Assembly: GCA_024281015.1 (NCBI GenBank) | Contig: JAMXLL010000370.1 | Location: 1 to 38,941 of the forward strand | DNA length: 38,941 nt | Direction of reading: 5' to 3' | Origin: Candidatus Binataceae bacterium | Lineage (GTDB): Bacteria > Desulfobacterota > Binatia > Binatales > Binataceae | Shown: in pieces, positions 16,976 through 25,339 of the stretch | Numbering within the stretch: position 1 is the stretch's first letter | Layout of the letters: every line of letters begins with the position of its first letter | Notes under the pieces: generated by a model | Told to the model about the DNA's origin: nothing | Databases searched by the model: none | What the model saw: the letters and a program-made list of their open reading frames with translations, nothing else | Made by a program: the position numbers and the translations under genes

Positions 16976-17659
16976 TCACTCAATGCTTGTATCTGTTAGA
17001 TGTGACCTCTTCGGCGCCTGCGAATGGCTATATCCACTATAGCTGTAATTGGGATTGCTGCTCCCGGCATACGGAGTACTTCTCGCGCCACCCGTAGTGC
17101 CTACCGGACCTGCTCCATTGTCGAGCGGACCGCTTGCCGGCGAATTTTCCAAGGCAGTCGCGGAGTTCGCCGCTGGACTACCGGTCTCCGCCGCGGGGGC
17201 CGCCAAAGATGCACTTGTCGCGCCGTTGGCGGGCAGGCTACTGGCCGGAGTTGCGGCGGGCGTTGTTCCCGGGTTACTGGGACCGCTGAAATATATTGGC
17301 TTCTGACCGCTCACCATGTCGGGCGTCAGGACATAATCGCCGCCGAGCGAGCTGCGCCAGATACTGTTAGCCACCTCGGTGTTACCGCCAGTGAGGGCAT
17401 AACCGGCTGCGCCTCCTAGGCCACCCAGGATTCCGTAGACAAGCTTGGCCGGTACATAAAGCAGATTACCTGCGACCGCGCCAGCGCCAAGACCGACGCC
17501 CTTCCAGTTGACGCCTCCGCTCGGGGGCTGTGTAACCTGCGATTGGCTCGCCTCCTGCGCACTACTGGTATCCTGAGCCCAGCAACTCGCCCCTATGCAC
17601 AGCAGCGTCAGCGCTACCAAACCGGGAAGTCCAAATCTCGTTATTGCTCTCCTCATCAT
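16976..17659 (-). CDS. Secreted low-complexity hypothetical protein
   Basis: Protein of 227 residues with a signal peptide (hydrophobic LPGLVALTLLCIGASCWA, then Gln). A conserved-looking domain (residues ~48-110) follows, with the Gly-rich hydrophobic stretch YVPAKLVYGILGGLGGAAGY and SLGGDYVLTPDMVSG. The C-terminal half is Ala/Ser/Pro/Gly-rich and probably disordered. GGAGG lies upstream of two adjacent ATG codons (17659 and 17656); spacing favours either. It may be periplasmic or membrane-associated. The function is unknown. Confidence 0.75.
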   Translation of the reverse strand: MMRRAITRFGLPGLVALTLLCIGASCWAQDTSSAQEASQSQVTQPPSGGVNWKGVGLGAGAVAGNLLYVPAKLVYGILGGLGGAAGYALTGGNTEVANSIWRSSLGGDYVLTPDMVSGQKPIYFSGPSNPGTTPAATPASSLPANGATSASLAAPAAETGSPAANSATALENSPASGPLDNGAGPVGTTGGARSTPYAGSSNPNYSYSGYSHSQAPKRSHLTDTSIE

Positions 17660-17747
17660 CCCTCCTCCATCCGCAACATAAAATTACGCTGGTGTCCAGC
17701 GCACTCCATCCATAACTGTTGAGCTTTTTTAAGATGTCCTCAGCATG

Positions 17748-18476
17748 CTACTCGACCCTGACCACAATATCGCGCGGCAGCAGTTCGATAAGGTGGTCAA
17801 AAGCGCGATCCACGTACTCGCGGTCCTTCGATTCAAGGGTTAGCTTGACCCGATACTCAGGATTTCCGATTCGCGGATAAGAACCGAGCAGCAATGCCGG
17901 ATAATTGCTCAGGCAGGCATTTAGATATTCGGCAATCGTACCCTCGCCGGCACTCGTATAGATGGTCCGGATATAATATGGGTCAGTCGCGAAGCGGCCC
18001 AACAAAGTTAACAGCTTAGCCTCAAAGATCTGGGGTATGCCTGGCAGAATATACACGTTTTCCAACTGCACCGTGGGAAAACGCAGCTCGCCAGCAGCAT
18101 TCAGCACCGCACCTTCCGGTACTTCTGCCATCTTCATGCCTGTGGCGAGTCGGTCAGTGAAATGCGAACGGATGGTACGCTCCAGTTCCGGATGAATGAC
18201 GACTCGGCGGCCAAAGGCAAGTGCCACCGCTTCCATCGTTATGTCGTCATGAGTCGGACCGACTCCCCCCGAAGTAATGACGAACTCGAAATTGCGGGCG
18301 CAATGGCTAACCTCATCTGCGATGGGCTGCAATTCATCGGGAACTACCGTGACACGCTTGAGCCCAACACCAATCTTGCGCAATTCACGTGCGGCAAAAT
18401 AGGAATTGGTGTCATGCACCTTTCCAGAGAGGATTTCATTGCCAACCACCACTATCCCGCAATCGCGTTCTTGCAT
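17748..18476 (-). CDS. CinA-like molybdopterin-binding domain protein
   Basis: Protein of 242 residues with the MoaB/Mog-type domain of COG1058. The motif GNEILSGKVHDTNS, the TSGGVGPTHDD loop and VYILPGIPQIFEAK are characteristic of CinA N-terminal domains. There is no C-terminal nicotinamide-nucleotide amidase domain, so it is the stand-alone form, which in some bacteria acts as an ADP-ribose or NMN-related pyrophosphatase. ATG 18476 leads directly into the conserved MQERDCGIVVVG; the longer frame to 18518 adds unlike residues. It lies downstream of rpoH after a 235-base gap. Confidence 0.85.
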   Translation of the reverse strand: MQERDCGIVVVGNEILSGKVHDTNSYFAARELRKIGVGLKRVTVVPDELQPIADEVSHCARNFEFVITSGGVGPTHDDITMEAVALAFGRRVVIHPELERTIRSHFTDRLATGMKMAEVPEGAVLNAAGELRFPTVQLENVYILPGIPQIFEAKLLTLLGRFATDPYYIRTIYTSAGEGTIAEYLNACLSNYPALLLGSYPRIGNPEYRVKLTLESKDREYVDRAFDHLIELLPRDIVVRVE

Positions 18477-18711
18477 CGCGGCGATTCTCCAGCGCTTGAT
18501 TCTATAGCAGTGGCGCACCGAAACCCAGCAGTCGAGCCACTAGCGTTCTTATTCTGAAGGTGATGGCGCGGGAGGTATTCGCCAACGGCCACTGATTGAC
18601 CCAGATTAAAGACGGTTCCCCCGCCGCGGCTGCACATCTATTTTTGATCGGGGCAAGTCGCTCGCTGATTGCGGAGACTCGCGGACCATCGCAAAAGGAT
18701 GCGCAAACCAA
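18477..18711 (-). other. Gap between rpoH and the CinA-like gene with competing inverted repeats
   Basis: The gap has no open frame of note. CAGTGGC (18508-18514) can pair with GCCACT at 18536-18541 or with GCCACTG at 18588-18594. A third hairpin (TGGCG at 18564-18568 with CGCCA at 18580-18584) lies between. Its loop reads CCTCC on the minus strand. A leader or small RNA is possible. I see no recognisable tRNA, tmRNA, SRP or RNase P signature. Confidence 0.3.
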
Positions 18712-19857
18712 TTAGTTCTCGGCGTGGTCGATATCCGCCGCCTGATCCGTCAGAAAATCTTTCAAACGCCGCTTCAGCCGCGATTCAATCTGGCGGACAC
18801 GTTCGCGGCTAATGCCGAAACGCGCGCCAACTTCCTGCAGAGTCGGAGGCTCTTCCGCGAGTAGCCTAATCCGAAAGATCTCCAGTTCCTTGTCCTTCAG
18901 GGTGGCTGCAAACTGTTCTACCTTGGTGTGCGCAAAATTGCGCCATTCTTCACGAGCGGTGGTCTCCTCAGGATTCCATTCACTATCAGGAATAGCTTCT
19001 CCCAAGCGCGTGTCGTCCTCGGGACCAGCCGGAGCGTCGAGCGATACCTCGCTTTGCGACATGCGCTCCTGCATCTCGCGGACTTCGCTTTCCTTCACCC
19101 CCATCCGCTGCGCCAGCAATTTGGGCTGCGGCGTGAACCCTTCAGCGTCGAGCCGTTCGCTTTCCTTGCGCAGATTGAAAAAAAGCTTACGCTGCGCCTG
19201 CGTGGTGCCAATTTTTACAAGCCGCCAATTGTTGATCAGGTAACGGTAAATGTAAGCGCGGACCCACCAGACCGCATATGAGGGAAAGCGAATCCCGCGA
19301 TACGGATCAAAATTCTTCACCGCCTCCATCAGGCCGACATTGCCTTCCTGAATCAGGTCCAGCAGGTTGCGGGAGGCCCGAGCAAACTCGTTGGCGATCT
19401 TTACGACCAAGCGCAGGTTGGCAGTGACCAGACGATATGCATCCTGTGGATCGCGATATTTATGATAACGACGAGCGATCTCAATCTCTTGTTCGCGACT
19501 GAGAACGGGAAAACGACGTAGCTCCGCGAGATAACGGCTAAGTGGATCGACCGGGACGAGCTGCCCGCCAGCTCCTGGCTCGACGTCGGCGGATGCTGCC
19601 TCAGTAAAATTTCTTAATGTCTCTTCGGGATCGGTGAGCGAGGGTTCCTGCTCGACTGCCATATCGGAGTCATTTTCGACCTGATCTTCTGGCAACTCGT
19701 GGCGGGCAATAACTTCGGCTTCTATCGACTCGTCGGCCGAATTAGGGCCTAATGGAAGGCCGCGTTCCGCTGTCCCACCTGATTTCGGGAGCGGGAGCCT
19801 TTTGCGCCTGGCCTGAGCAGATTTACGCGGCACTGATCGAGTGATTCGGCGGCCCAC
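18712..19857 (-). CDS. rpoH: RNA polymerase heat-shock-type sigma factor
   Basis: Sigma-70 family protein of 381 residues. Region 1.2/2.1 starts at DPLSRYLAELRRFPVLS. Region 2 contains NLLDLIQEGNVGLMEAVKNFDP and FPSYAVWWVRAYIYRYL. The segment QRKLFFNLR (residues 222-230) is the RpoH box that separates sigma-32 from sigma-70. Region 4 ends with EVGARFGISRERVRQIESRLKRRLKDFL, the -35 binding helix-turn-helix. A ~100-residue N-terminal extension, basic then acidic, is unusual for RpoH (normally ~285 residues). It starts at GTG 19857; a later start is possible. rpoZ lies just upstream. Myxobacterial SigB/SigC-type sigma factors are a close alternative. Confidence 0.88.
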   Translation of the reverse strand: MGRRITRSVPRKSAQARRKRLPLPKSGGTAERGLPLGPNSADESIEAEVIARHELPEDQVENDSDMAVEQEPSLTDPEETLRNFTEAASADVEPGAGGQLVPVDPLSRYLAELRRFPVLSREQEIEIARRYHKYRDPQDAYRLVTANLRLVVKIANEFARASRNLLDLIQEGNVGLMEAVKNFDPYRGIRFPSYAVWWVRAYIYRYLINNWRLVKIGTTQAQRKLFFNLRKESERLDAEGFTPQPKLLAQRMGVKESEVREMQERMSQSEVSLDAPAGPEDDTRLGEAIPDSEWNPEETTAREEWRNFAHTKVEQFAATLKDKELEIFRIRLLAEEPPTLQEVGARFGISRERVRQIESRLKRRLKDFLTDQAADIDHAEN

Positions 19858-19982
19858 CGCCGATTTGGGTAGAATGGCAACGGCCGGCCGCGACGCTCAC
19901 TTGTGCACACCGACGGCAGCAGGCCGATAGCATGCTGAATTGCAGCGCTTTGGTGCGGGCGAAAGTGCGCCCACCGGTTAGG

Positions 19983-20180
19983 CTAATCCTCCCCGGGTTC
20001 GACGAGCGCAACCTTGGCTGCAGCAATCTCGCGCAAAGCCGTGACCACTTCCTTGTTATCGGAGTCGACCAACGGACGCGCCCCCTTGAGGAGTTGCTTG
20101 GCTCGCCGTGCAGCACCCAGAACCAACTCGAAGCGGTTCGGGATAACGTCAAGGCAATCTTCCACGGTGATCCGCGCCAT
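19983..20180 (-). CDS. rpoZ: RNA polymerase omega subunit
   Basis: Protein of 65 residues that starts [21 protein letters not shown] and continues AARRAKQLL and [15 protein letters not shown], the standard omega sequence. It binds beta-prime and helps core assembly and ppGpp response. It lies 125 bases upstream of rpoH on the same strand, an uncommon pairing. A TTGACA promoter sits almost directly upstream of the start. Confidence 0.93.
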   Translation of the reverse strand: MARITVEDCLDVIPNRFELVLGAARRAKQLLKGARPLVDSDNKEVVTALREIAAAKVALVEPGED

Positions 20181-20189
20181 TATGACTTA

Positions 20190-20218
20190 ATTCTCCGGTT
20201 ATGTCCGGGGCTTGTCAA
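20190..20218 (-). promoter_or_regulatory. Probable rpoZ promoter overlapping its ribosome-binding site
   Basis: On the minus strand, TTGACA (20218-20213), a 17-base spacer and GAGAAT (20195-20190) make a good housekeeping promoter. The -10 ends only 9 bases before the ATG, so a transcript started here would be nearly leaderless. The only Shine-Dalgarno-like bases (GGAG) lie within the -10 area. Either the promoter or the GGAG is functional for this gene, hardly both. Confidence 0.45.
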
Positions 20219-20252
20219 CGTAACAGGCGCGGCTGGAGCCGGCGCGGCCTAT

Positions 20253-21029
20253 TCATTTTTCCGCTGGCAAGCCAGCTTGCGACCATTGAGCGAACGAGCC
20301 ATCGAACAGCCGGACGTTAGCGCCTACTTGGCTGAGGGCGAGGTAACCAACCGCAGCTCGAGGTCCACTGCGGCAATAAGCCACGACATTTGTGCCTGGC
20401 CCTATACCCGCAGCATTCGCTATTTGTGCCAGCTCCTCGGCAGGTTTGAGAATACGTTGCGATGGGACCCCCAGATCGCGCCAGACGATATTTACCGCTC
20501 CCGGAATATGGCCTGGCCTATCGTCACCGACGGTCGCTGTCCCGTGGTATTCTTCAGCGCTCCTGAAATCGACCAAGGTTATAGCGCGCGCATTACGAAC
20601 TTCGTCAAGGGTCGCGCGTACCGATGGGTTTGTCCGGGCCAAAAAAGATCTACTCGGCAATGTCACCGGCTTGTACAAAATCTCGCGTCCGCTTGCCTTC
20701 CACGCCTCAAAGAACCCTTCCAGTATTGTAACCTCTGTCCGGCCTAAGTAGTCGAGAATCCAGGCCATCATCGCAGCGTTCTGCCCTTCCGGCGAATCGT
20801 AAATGATCGGGCACGAATCGTCGCCCAGACCGGCTTCTCCGATCAAGCGAACCAGCAATTCCGGCCCATGCAGCCGCCCCTCTGCATTGAAGGCCTTGTA
20901 CGCCGGAATATTAATCGCGCCCGGCAAATGGCCCGAGAGATACTTCATTGGGCGGCGCGCATCGACCAGGGTGAACTCCCGTCGTCCCAGGCGCTCCCCC
21001 ACCCAATCCATTGAGACGAATTTCGTCAT
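20253..21029 (-). CDS. Two-domain sulfurtransferase (rhodanese family)
   Basis: Protein of 258 residues with tandem rhodanese domains, which transfers sulfane sulfur from thiosulfate or 3-mercaptopyruvate. Domain 1 (residues ~1-120) has VDARRPMKYLSGHLPGAINI but Asp78 where the catalytic Cys would be (IIYDSPEGQNA), so it is structural. Domain 2 has the active loop YCRSGPRA with Cys219, and HIPGAVNI before it. It starts 20 bases after the OsmC stop, so the genes are probably co-transcribed. Confidence 0.9.
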   Translation of the reverse strand: MTKFVSMDWVGERLGRREFTLVDARRPMKYLSGHLPGAINIPAYKAFNAEGRLHGPELLVRLIGEAGLGDDSCPIIYDSPEGQNAAMMAWILDYLGRTEVTILEGFFEAWKASGREILYKPVTLPSRSFLARTNPSVRATLDEVRNARAITLVDFRSAEEYHGTATVGDDRPGHIPGAVNIVWRDLGVPSQRILKPAEELAQIANAAGIGPGTNVVAYCRSGPRAAVGYLALSQVGANVRLFDGSFAQWSQAGLPAEK

Positions 21030-21049
21030 GAGCGCAGGCGGCTGTCCTG

Positions 21050-21583
21050 TCAGACCTTCTCGAAGTCAGTGATTATCTGTGTCGGACGCGCGACGGTCTG
21101 GGTCACAGGCGAGCCCTCGACTGCTGCCTGCCAGATTTCACGCAGAATTTTTTCATCAGCATCGGCGCGCACAAAACATTTGGCCCTAATCGAAGGATAA
21201 CCGGGATTGCCCGAGGGGCTGTGTCCCGCCCACTTCAGGATGTTGTCGAAGTTACCCTCGAGTGCGATTTCAAGATCATGGACTTTGACCCCGCGCTTCG
21301 TGGCGTTTAGAACATAACCCACAGTAAGACAGCTTCCGACTGCTGATAACAGCTGCTCGTGGGCGCTGGCTGCCGAATCGGACGCGTCGAGTCCTTCGGG
21401 TTCGTCGAGTTCGACCGCGTGTTTACGCATGTAGGCCTTGGCTTTGAAGCCGCCTTGCCAAACCACGCGCGATTTCCACGGTCCGGTGACCGCGCCGAGG
21501 AACTCCTTATCATCACGCAATGAGTTGAGAATTGAATTGATCTTGTCGACCCGCAGCCCGTTCAGAACCTTTTCTTCTGCCAT
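21050..21583 (-). CDS. OsmC-family protein
   Basis: Protein of 177 residues with the OsmC/Ohr fold, linked to peroxide resistance and thiol chemistry. Cys85 in AVGSCLTVGY is the conserved catalytic cysteine. The usual second motif, CPVxxT near the C-terminus, reads SPVTQT here, so the second cysteine is replaced by serine. There is a Cys at residue 136. The start at ATG 21583 has a GAGGA ribosome-binding site; the open frame continues upstream to 21676 without homology. It is co-directional with the sulfurtransferase and the MetE-core gene. Confidence 0.87.
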   Translation of the reverse strand: MAEEKVLNGLRVDKINSILNSLRDDKEFLGAVTGPWKSRVVWQGGFKAKAYMRKHAVELDEPEGLDASDSAASAHEQLLSAVGSCLTVGYVLNATKRGVKVHDLEIALEGNFDNILKWAGHSPSGNPGYPSIRAKCFVRADADEKILREIWQAAVEGSPVTQTVARPTQIITDFEKV

Positions 21584-21672
21584 GGAATTTTCCTCGACTT
21601 GTGTGCGCTTGCTAACCGACTGAAACGCACAGCATAAAGATGTTGGTGCTCTTCGCTCAACAGTGGCTGCGC

Positions 21673-22839
21673 TCAACTGTACTCCCGCCGTAACATCTCT
21701 GCTGCCTCCGCGACCGCCTGCAACTTCCGGTAGGCAGTCTGAGCATTATTGACGCATCGCTCGGCAAAGGTGCCAAATCCGCAGTCGGGATTCAGATATA
21801 TTTTTTCCGGATCGAAGTATTTGAGCACCTGCTTGACCCGGCCAACAATCTGAGCCGGGGTTTCGATTTCATCCGTGCGCGGATTGGCAACCCCCAGACC
21901 AAGTTCCTTCTCGTTGCGGTATTCCTTGAATACTTCGACTTCGCCAGCCCTTGGGGTGGCCATCTCGAGCACTAACTGGCTGACATCCATCCGCATCAGC
22001 CACGGCAGCAACGGACCGTAATTACCGGACAGTAGCACGTCCTCCTTGCGGCTCCAGTTACCGCGGCAGACATGCACTCCGAACTTCACCCCTTCGATGC
22101 CTGCGACGGTTTCATTGACCAGCCGCACAGCGAATTCGAGTTCGTCAGCCGGGTCGGAGCGAGAACCGAGGGCCGCACACATGAACGTCTGTTCCGCCTC
22201 GTCGCCATAGACCACCTGCGAAATCGAGGGCTCGTCGAGTTGAATAAAGTCAACGCCGATGCGTTTGAGCGCCTCACATTCGCGCCTCAGGATCCGTACA
22301 ACATCCCGCGCCAAATCCTCGCGCGTCGGGTAGGCTTTGTCCGAAAGCCCCTCGAACCAACTCGAGCGAGTGAGCAGATAGGGCCCGGGAATGGGAACCT
22401 TGGTTTCATGGCTGGTGTGACCCTTGAGAAACCTGGCTTCTTCGACGGCGAGCCCCGCTTCGCTGCCAACCACCTTGTCGACCGCGATCGGGCTTTTGAT
22501 GGCAAAAGCGGGAACGTCAAGCGCCCTGAGGATTTCCTCAAAGCCAGCTCGATCTTTCATGTAATCGAGCAGCTCACTCAGCTTCATCAGACGCATGCCT
22601 GCTAATTTGTCAACCACGAACGAGTAGAAGTTGTCGCGGCGCATCTCGCCGTCGCTGACGATATCCACGCCCGCATCCTCCTGATACTTGATCGCAGCGA
22701 GCACTGCGTCGTCAGCGAGAATATCGAAATTTTCGGCGGACATTTCGCCAGACTGACGGCGCCGTAAGGCCTGCACGAGCCATTCGGGACGGGTCCACGA
22801 GCCAACGACGGTCACGGGAAAAAGCTTACTCTGCGACAT
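21673..22839 (-). CDS. Cobalamin-independent methionine synthase catalytic-core protein
   Basis: UROD/MetE-like TIM-barrel protein of 388 residues. The methyltransferase zinc site is complete: His256 and Cys258 in GVHVCRGN, Glu292 in LVLEMATPRAG, and Cys353 in LNPDCGFGT. VVGSWTRP and VSDGEMRRDNF match the folate/homocysteine-side motifs. It lacks the N-terminal MetE half, so it belongs to the short core MetE group, which may use methylcobalamin or another methyl donor. ATG 22839 follows GAGGAA. The exact methyl donor is open. Confidence 0.85.
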   Translation of the reverse strand: MSQSKLFPVTVVGSWTRPEWLVQALRRRQSGEMSAENFDILADDAVLAAIKYQEDAGVDIVSDGEMRRDNFYSFVVDKLAGMRLMKLSELLDYMKDRAGFEEILRALDVPAFAIKSPIAVDKVVGSEAGLAVEEARFLKGHTSHETKVPIPGPYLLTRSSWFEGLSDKAYPTREDLARDVVRILRRECEALKRIGVDFIQLDEPSISQVVYGDEAEQTFMCAALGSRSDPADELEFAVRLVNETVAGIEGVKFGVHVCRGNWSRKEDVLLSGNYGPLLPWLMRMDVSQLVLEMATPRAGEVEVFKEYRNEKELGLGVANPRTDEIETPAQIVGRVKQVLKYFDPEKIYLNPDCGFGTFAERCVNNAQTAYRKLQAVAEAAEMLRREYS

Positions 22840-22972
22840 TATTATGTTCCTCGCAATCGGACCGCTCATAGTCTGGCAAGCAGTGCAGCGCCCACGCAAG
22901 CGCCCGCCCCTCTCGTTCCTATATTTCCGATCTTGATTAGGTGTTCCTTGGAAGAGGCGGCGCGAGCTGACT

Positions 22973-24418
22973 TTACCCGGCAGCCGACAGCGGTCTGGCG
23001 ACGTGCTCGAGGCTCATACGCTCCGCCGCAATCCCCAACCGCAATTCGACCCCGGCGGCGCACAGCATCAAAGCGGCCGCGATGAGATAACCGACGTAGA
23101 GCGCTGCTCGCGCACCAGTATCGATGAGGAAGCCGAAGAACCACGGCGCCACGATTCCCCCTATCGCGGTTCCCACTGAGTAGAAAATCGCGATCGCAAG
23201 CGCGCGAATCTCGAGGGGAAAAATCTCGCTTACGGTCAGGTAGGCCGAACTGGCGGCGGAAGACGCAAAGAAAAACATCAACGACCACAACGCCGTCTGG
23301 GTTGCCGCACTCAGTGCTCCACGTTCAAAGAGATAGCCGGTCGCGATCAGGATTAACGCTGCTACAGCGAACGTTGAGGCGATCATCGGGCGTCGGCCGA
23401 CTGTGTCAAAGAAGTGGCCCAAAATCATCGGACCCAGAAAATTGGCAAGAGCAAACGGCATTAAATAGAGTCCTGTGCTACCCGCCGGGACATTATAATA
23501 ACGGTTGAGCACCAACGCATAAGTGAAAAAGATGGCGTTGTACAAAAACGCCTGCGCCGCCATCAGTGTCAGCCCTAGCACGCTGCGCTGCCTATACTCG
23601 GCGATCAGTGGCCGCAGGATGACTCCCAGGCCGAAGCTGTGGCGCACCACGATCCTCAATGGCTCGGAACCCGGACCAGTCAGGGGATTCCCTGCAAAGC
23701 CAAGTTCTTCTTCGAAATCGCGCACAATTCTTTCCGCCTCATCCCGCCGCCCGTGGGTGAAGAGCCAGCGCGGACTTTCAGGTATGAAGCGGCGTAGGAA
23801 GAGAATAACCAACCCAATGGCCGCGCCGATACCGAAGCCGAGCCGCCAACCGACGTTAATCGCCAGGATGCCCGGATTCAGGATAACGGCGGTAGAAGCT
23901 GACCCCGCCAGGGCGCCAAGCCAGAAACTGCCGTTTATCATCAAATCGATACGCCCGCGAAAGCGGGCCGGGATCAGCTCGTCGATCGCAGAATTTACCG
24001 CTGAGTATTCGCCGCCAATGCCGGCGCCGGTCAGAAACCGAAAAGCGGCGAAGCTTGCCAGGTTCCAGGATACCGCAGTCAGCCCGACACCAATCAGGTA
24101 AGTTGCGAGACTAACGAAGAAAAAAGTGCGCCGCCCAAAACGATCGGTCAGGTGTCCAAAGATCAAACTTCCGATCACGGCGCCCGTCAGATACGCGGAA
24201 CTGATCAGTCCTATCTGCGCCGCCGTGAAACCCAGTACGTCGCCACGTTGCAATACCGCGCTGATGGCGCCCATCAGCGTCACCTCGAGCCCGTCCAGAA
24301 TCCATGTGATACCTAGCCCTATCACCAGCAACCAATGGAATCGGCTCCAAGGCAGGCGATCGAGCCGGGCGGGGATGGTTGTTTCAAATATTTCCGGAGC
24401 TTGGGCGGTAGAAGGCAT
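22973..24418 (-). CDS. MFS transporter, sugar/aromatic-acid porter type
   Basis: Protein of 481 residues with twelve membrane helices. Major facilitator motif A is GHLTDRFGRR, between helices 2 and 3. The sugar-porter signature IPESPRWLFT follows helix 6. ILDGLEVTLMG near the first helix (TWILDGLE) and AGIGGEYSAVNSAIDELIP resemble metabolite:H+ symporters that take up organic acids. The substrate is unknown. It is separated by 133 bases from the MetE-core gene downstream. Confidence 0.9.
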   Translation of the reverse strand: MPSTAQAPEIFETTIPARLDRLPWSRFHWLLVIGLGITWILDGLEVTLMGAISAVLQRGDVLGFTAAQIGLISSAYLTGAVIGSLIFGHLTDRFGRRTFFFVSLATYLIGVGLTAVSWNLASFAAFRFLTGAGIGGEYSAVNSAIDELIPARFRGRIDLMINGSFWLGALAGSASTAVILNPGILAINVGWRLGFGIGAAIGLVILFLRRFIPESPRWLFTHGRRDEAERIVRDFEEELGFAGNPLTGPGSEPLRIVVRHSFGLGVILRPLIAEYRQRSVLGLTLMAAQAFLYNAIFFTYALVLNRYYNVPAGSTGLYLMPFALANFLGPMILGHFFDTVGRRPMIASTFAVAALILIATGYLFERGALSAATQTALWSLMFFFASSAASSAYLTVSEIFPLEIRALAIAIFYSVGTAIGGIVAPWFFGFLIDTGARAALYVGYLIAAALMLCAAGVELRLGIAAERMSLEHVARPLSAAG

Positions 24419-24505
24419 TACAATTCAATCGCAGAGTGAGGCTGGATCTGAAGAATCAGGAACAGGCTGTGCCACCCTGGTCTGATCGGAAAAACCGGTG
24501 CCGGA

Positions 24506-25339
24506 TCAACTTACATTGGCGGAAGTTTCGAGCGTTGTGACCAGTGCTTGGAGCGCCCGCACTACGTCAGCTGGCGCGCGGACCCGATAACGTGCGGCAG
24601 TGCGACGCGGCTCGCCCACCAGCACCGATATCCCACGTGCGGCCAGTTCAGTGAACGCATCTTCGTCGGTCAGGTCATCGCCAAAATAGACTGGTTCGTA
24701 TTCGTCGCCGACGCGCCCCCACAGCGCGCGCAGCGCGTTAGCCTTGCTGGCGATCTTCGGAAGTGCCTCTATTACCATTTTGCCATGCCGCGCCCGTAAC
24801 GATGCGGTGCATTCAATGATGAACTGTTCGAAGGAGTCGCGCACATAATGCGCCATTGGTCCGGCGGCCTGGCGATAGTGCAAGGCTATCGCCACCCCTT
24901 TGTTTTCAATGATAAATCCCGAGTTGGCCGGCAAATTGTGATCGAGCCACGTACGGACAACTTCCAGGTCGTCGCGACATTCCCTTACTCCGCGCGCGAC
25001 CTCTATTTTGCCAGTTGCGTCGAGCAACTGGAGGCCGTGTACCCCAGCGAGGGCAATCCCAGGTGGCACGGGCAGCATCGAACGTAAGTCCCGCAGCGAG
25101 CGGCCACTTATGAGAGCCGTCTCGACCGACCCGCGATGCGCGGCAAGAAGGCGCAACACTTCGACCACTTTATCGACCGGCCTTGCGAGTTTCGGTTCTC
25201 TCGCAATTTCTGAAATCGTGCCGTCATAATCGAGACACAGCAGAATTGGCTTGCGCTGCACCAGGTCGGGAAGCAGGTTGTCGGGCAGCAGCGGTGGGCC
25301 CGAGTCAGACCCGAACAGCTTCCGGAGAACCTTGGGCAA
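24506..25339 (-). CDS. otsB: Trehalose-6-phosphate phosphatase
   Basis: HAD-superfamily phosphatase of about 277 residues that completes trehalose synthesis. The nucleophile motif is LCLDYDGTISEIA. Motif II lies in ALISGRSL and the metal site is in YFGDDLTDEDAF. The frame is open far into otsA, so the start must be near the otsA stop. TTG 25339 sits six bases after AGGAGG. GTG 25345 is the alternative, but it directly abuts that site. The start therefore overlaps otsA by ~35 bases, consistent with translational coupling. Confidence 0.9.
   Translation of the reverse strand: MPKVLRKLFGSDSGPPLLPDNLLPDLVQRKPILLCLDYDGTISEIAREPKLARPVDKVVEVLRLLAAHRGSVETALISGRSLRDLRSMLPVPPGIALAGVHGLQLLDATGKIEVARGVRECRDDLEVVRTWLDHNLPANSGFIIENKGVAIALHYRQAAGPMAHYVRDSFEQFIIECTASLRARHGKMVIEALPKIASKANALRALWGRVGDEYEPVYFGDDLTDEDAFTELAARGISVLVGEPRRTAARYRVRAPADVVRALQALVTTLETSANVS

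Noticed and set aside
16680..16979. 99-codon minus-strand frame covering the ArsC-like gene's start
   Set aside because: It is in a different frame from the ArsC-like motifs and has no homology; it exists because the true frame contains TGA.
18477..18711. 6S RNA in the rpoH-cinA gap
   Set aside because: Some GC-rich arms and a CACCTT-like string are present, but I could not build the long 6S rod with its central bubble, so only the inverted repeats are reported.
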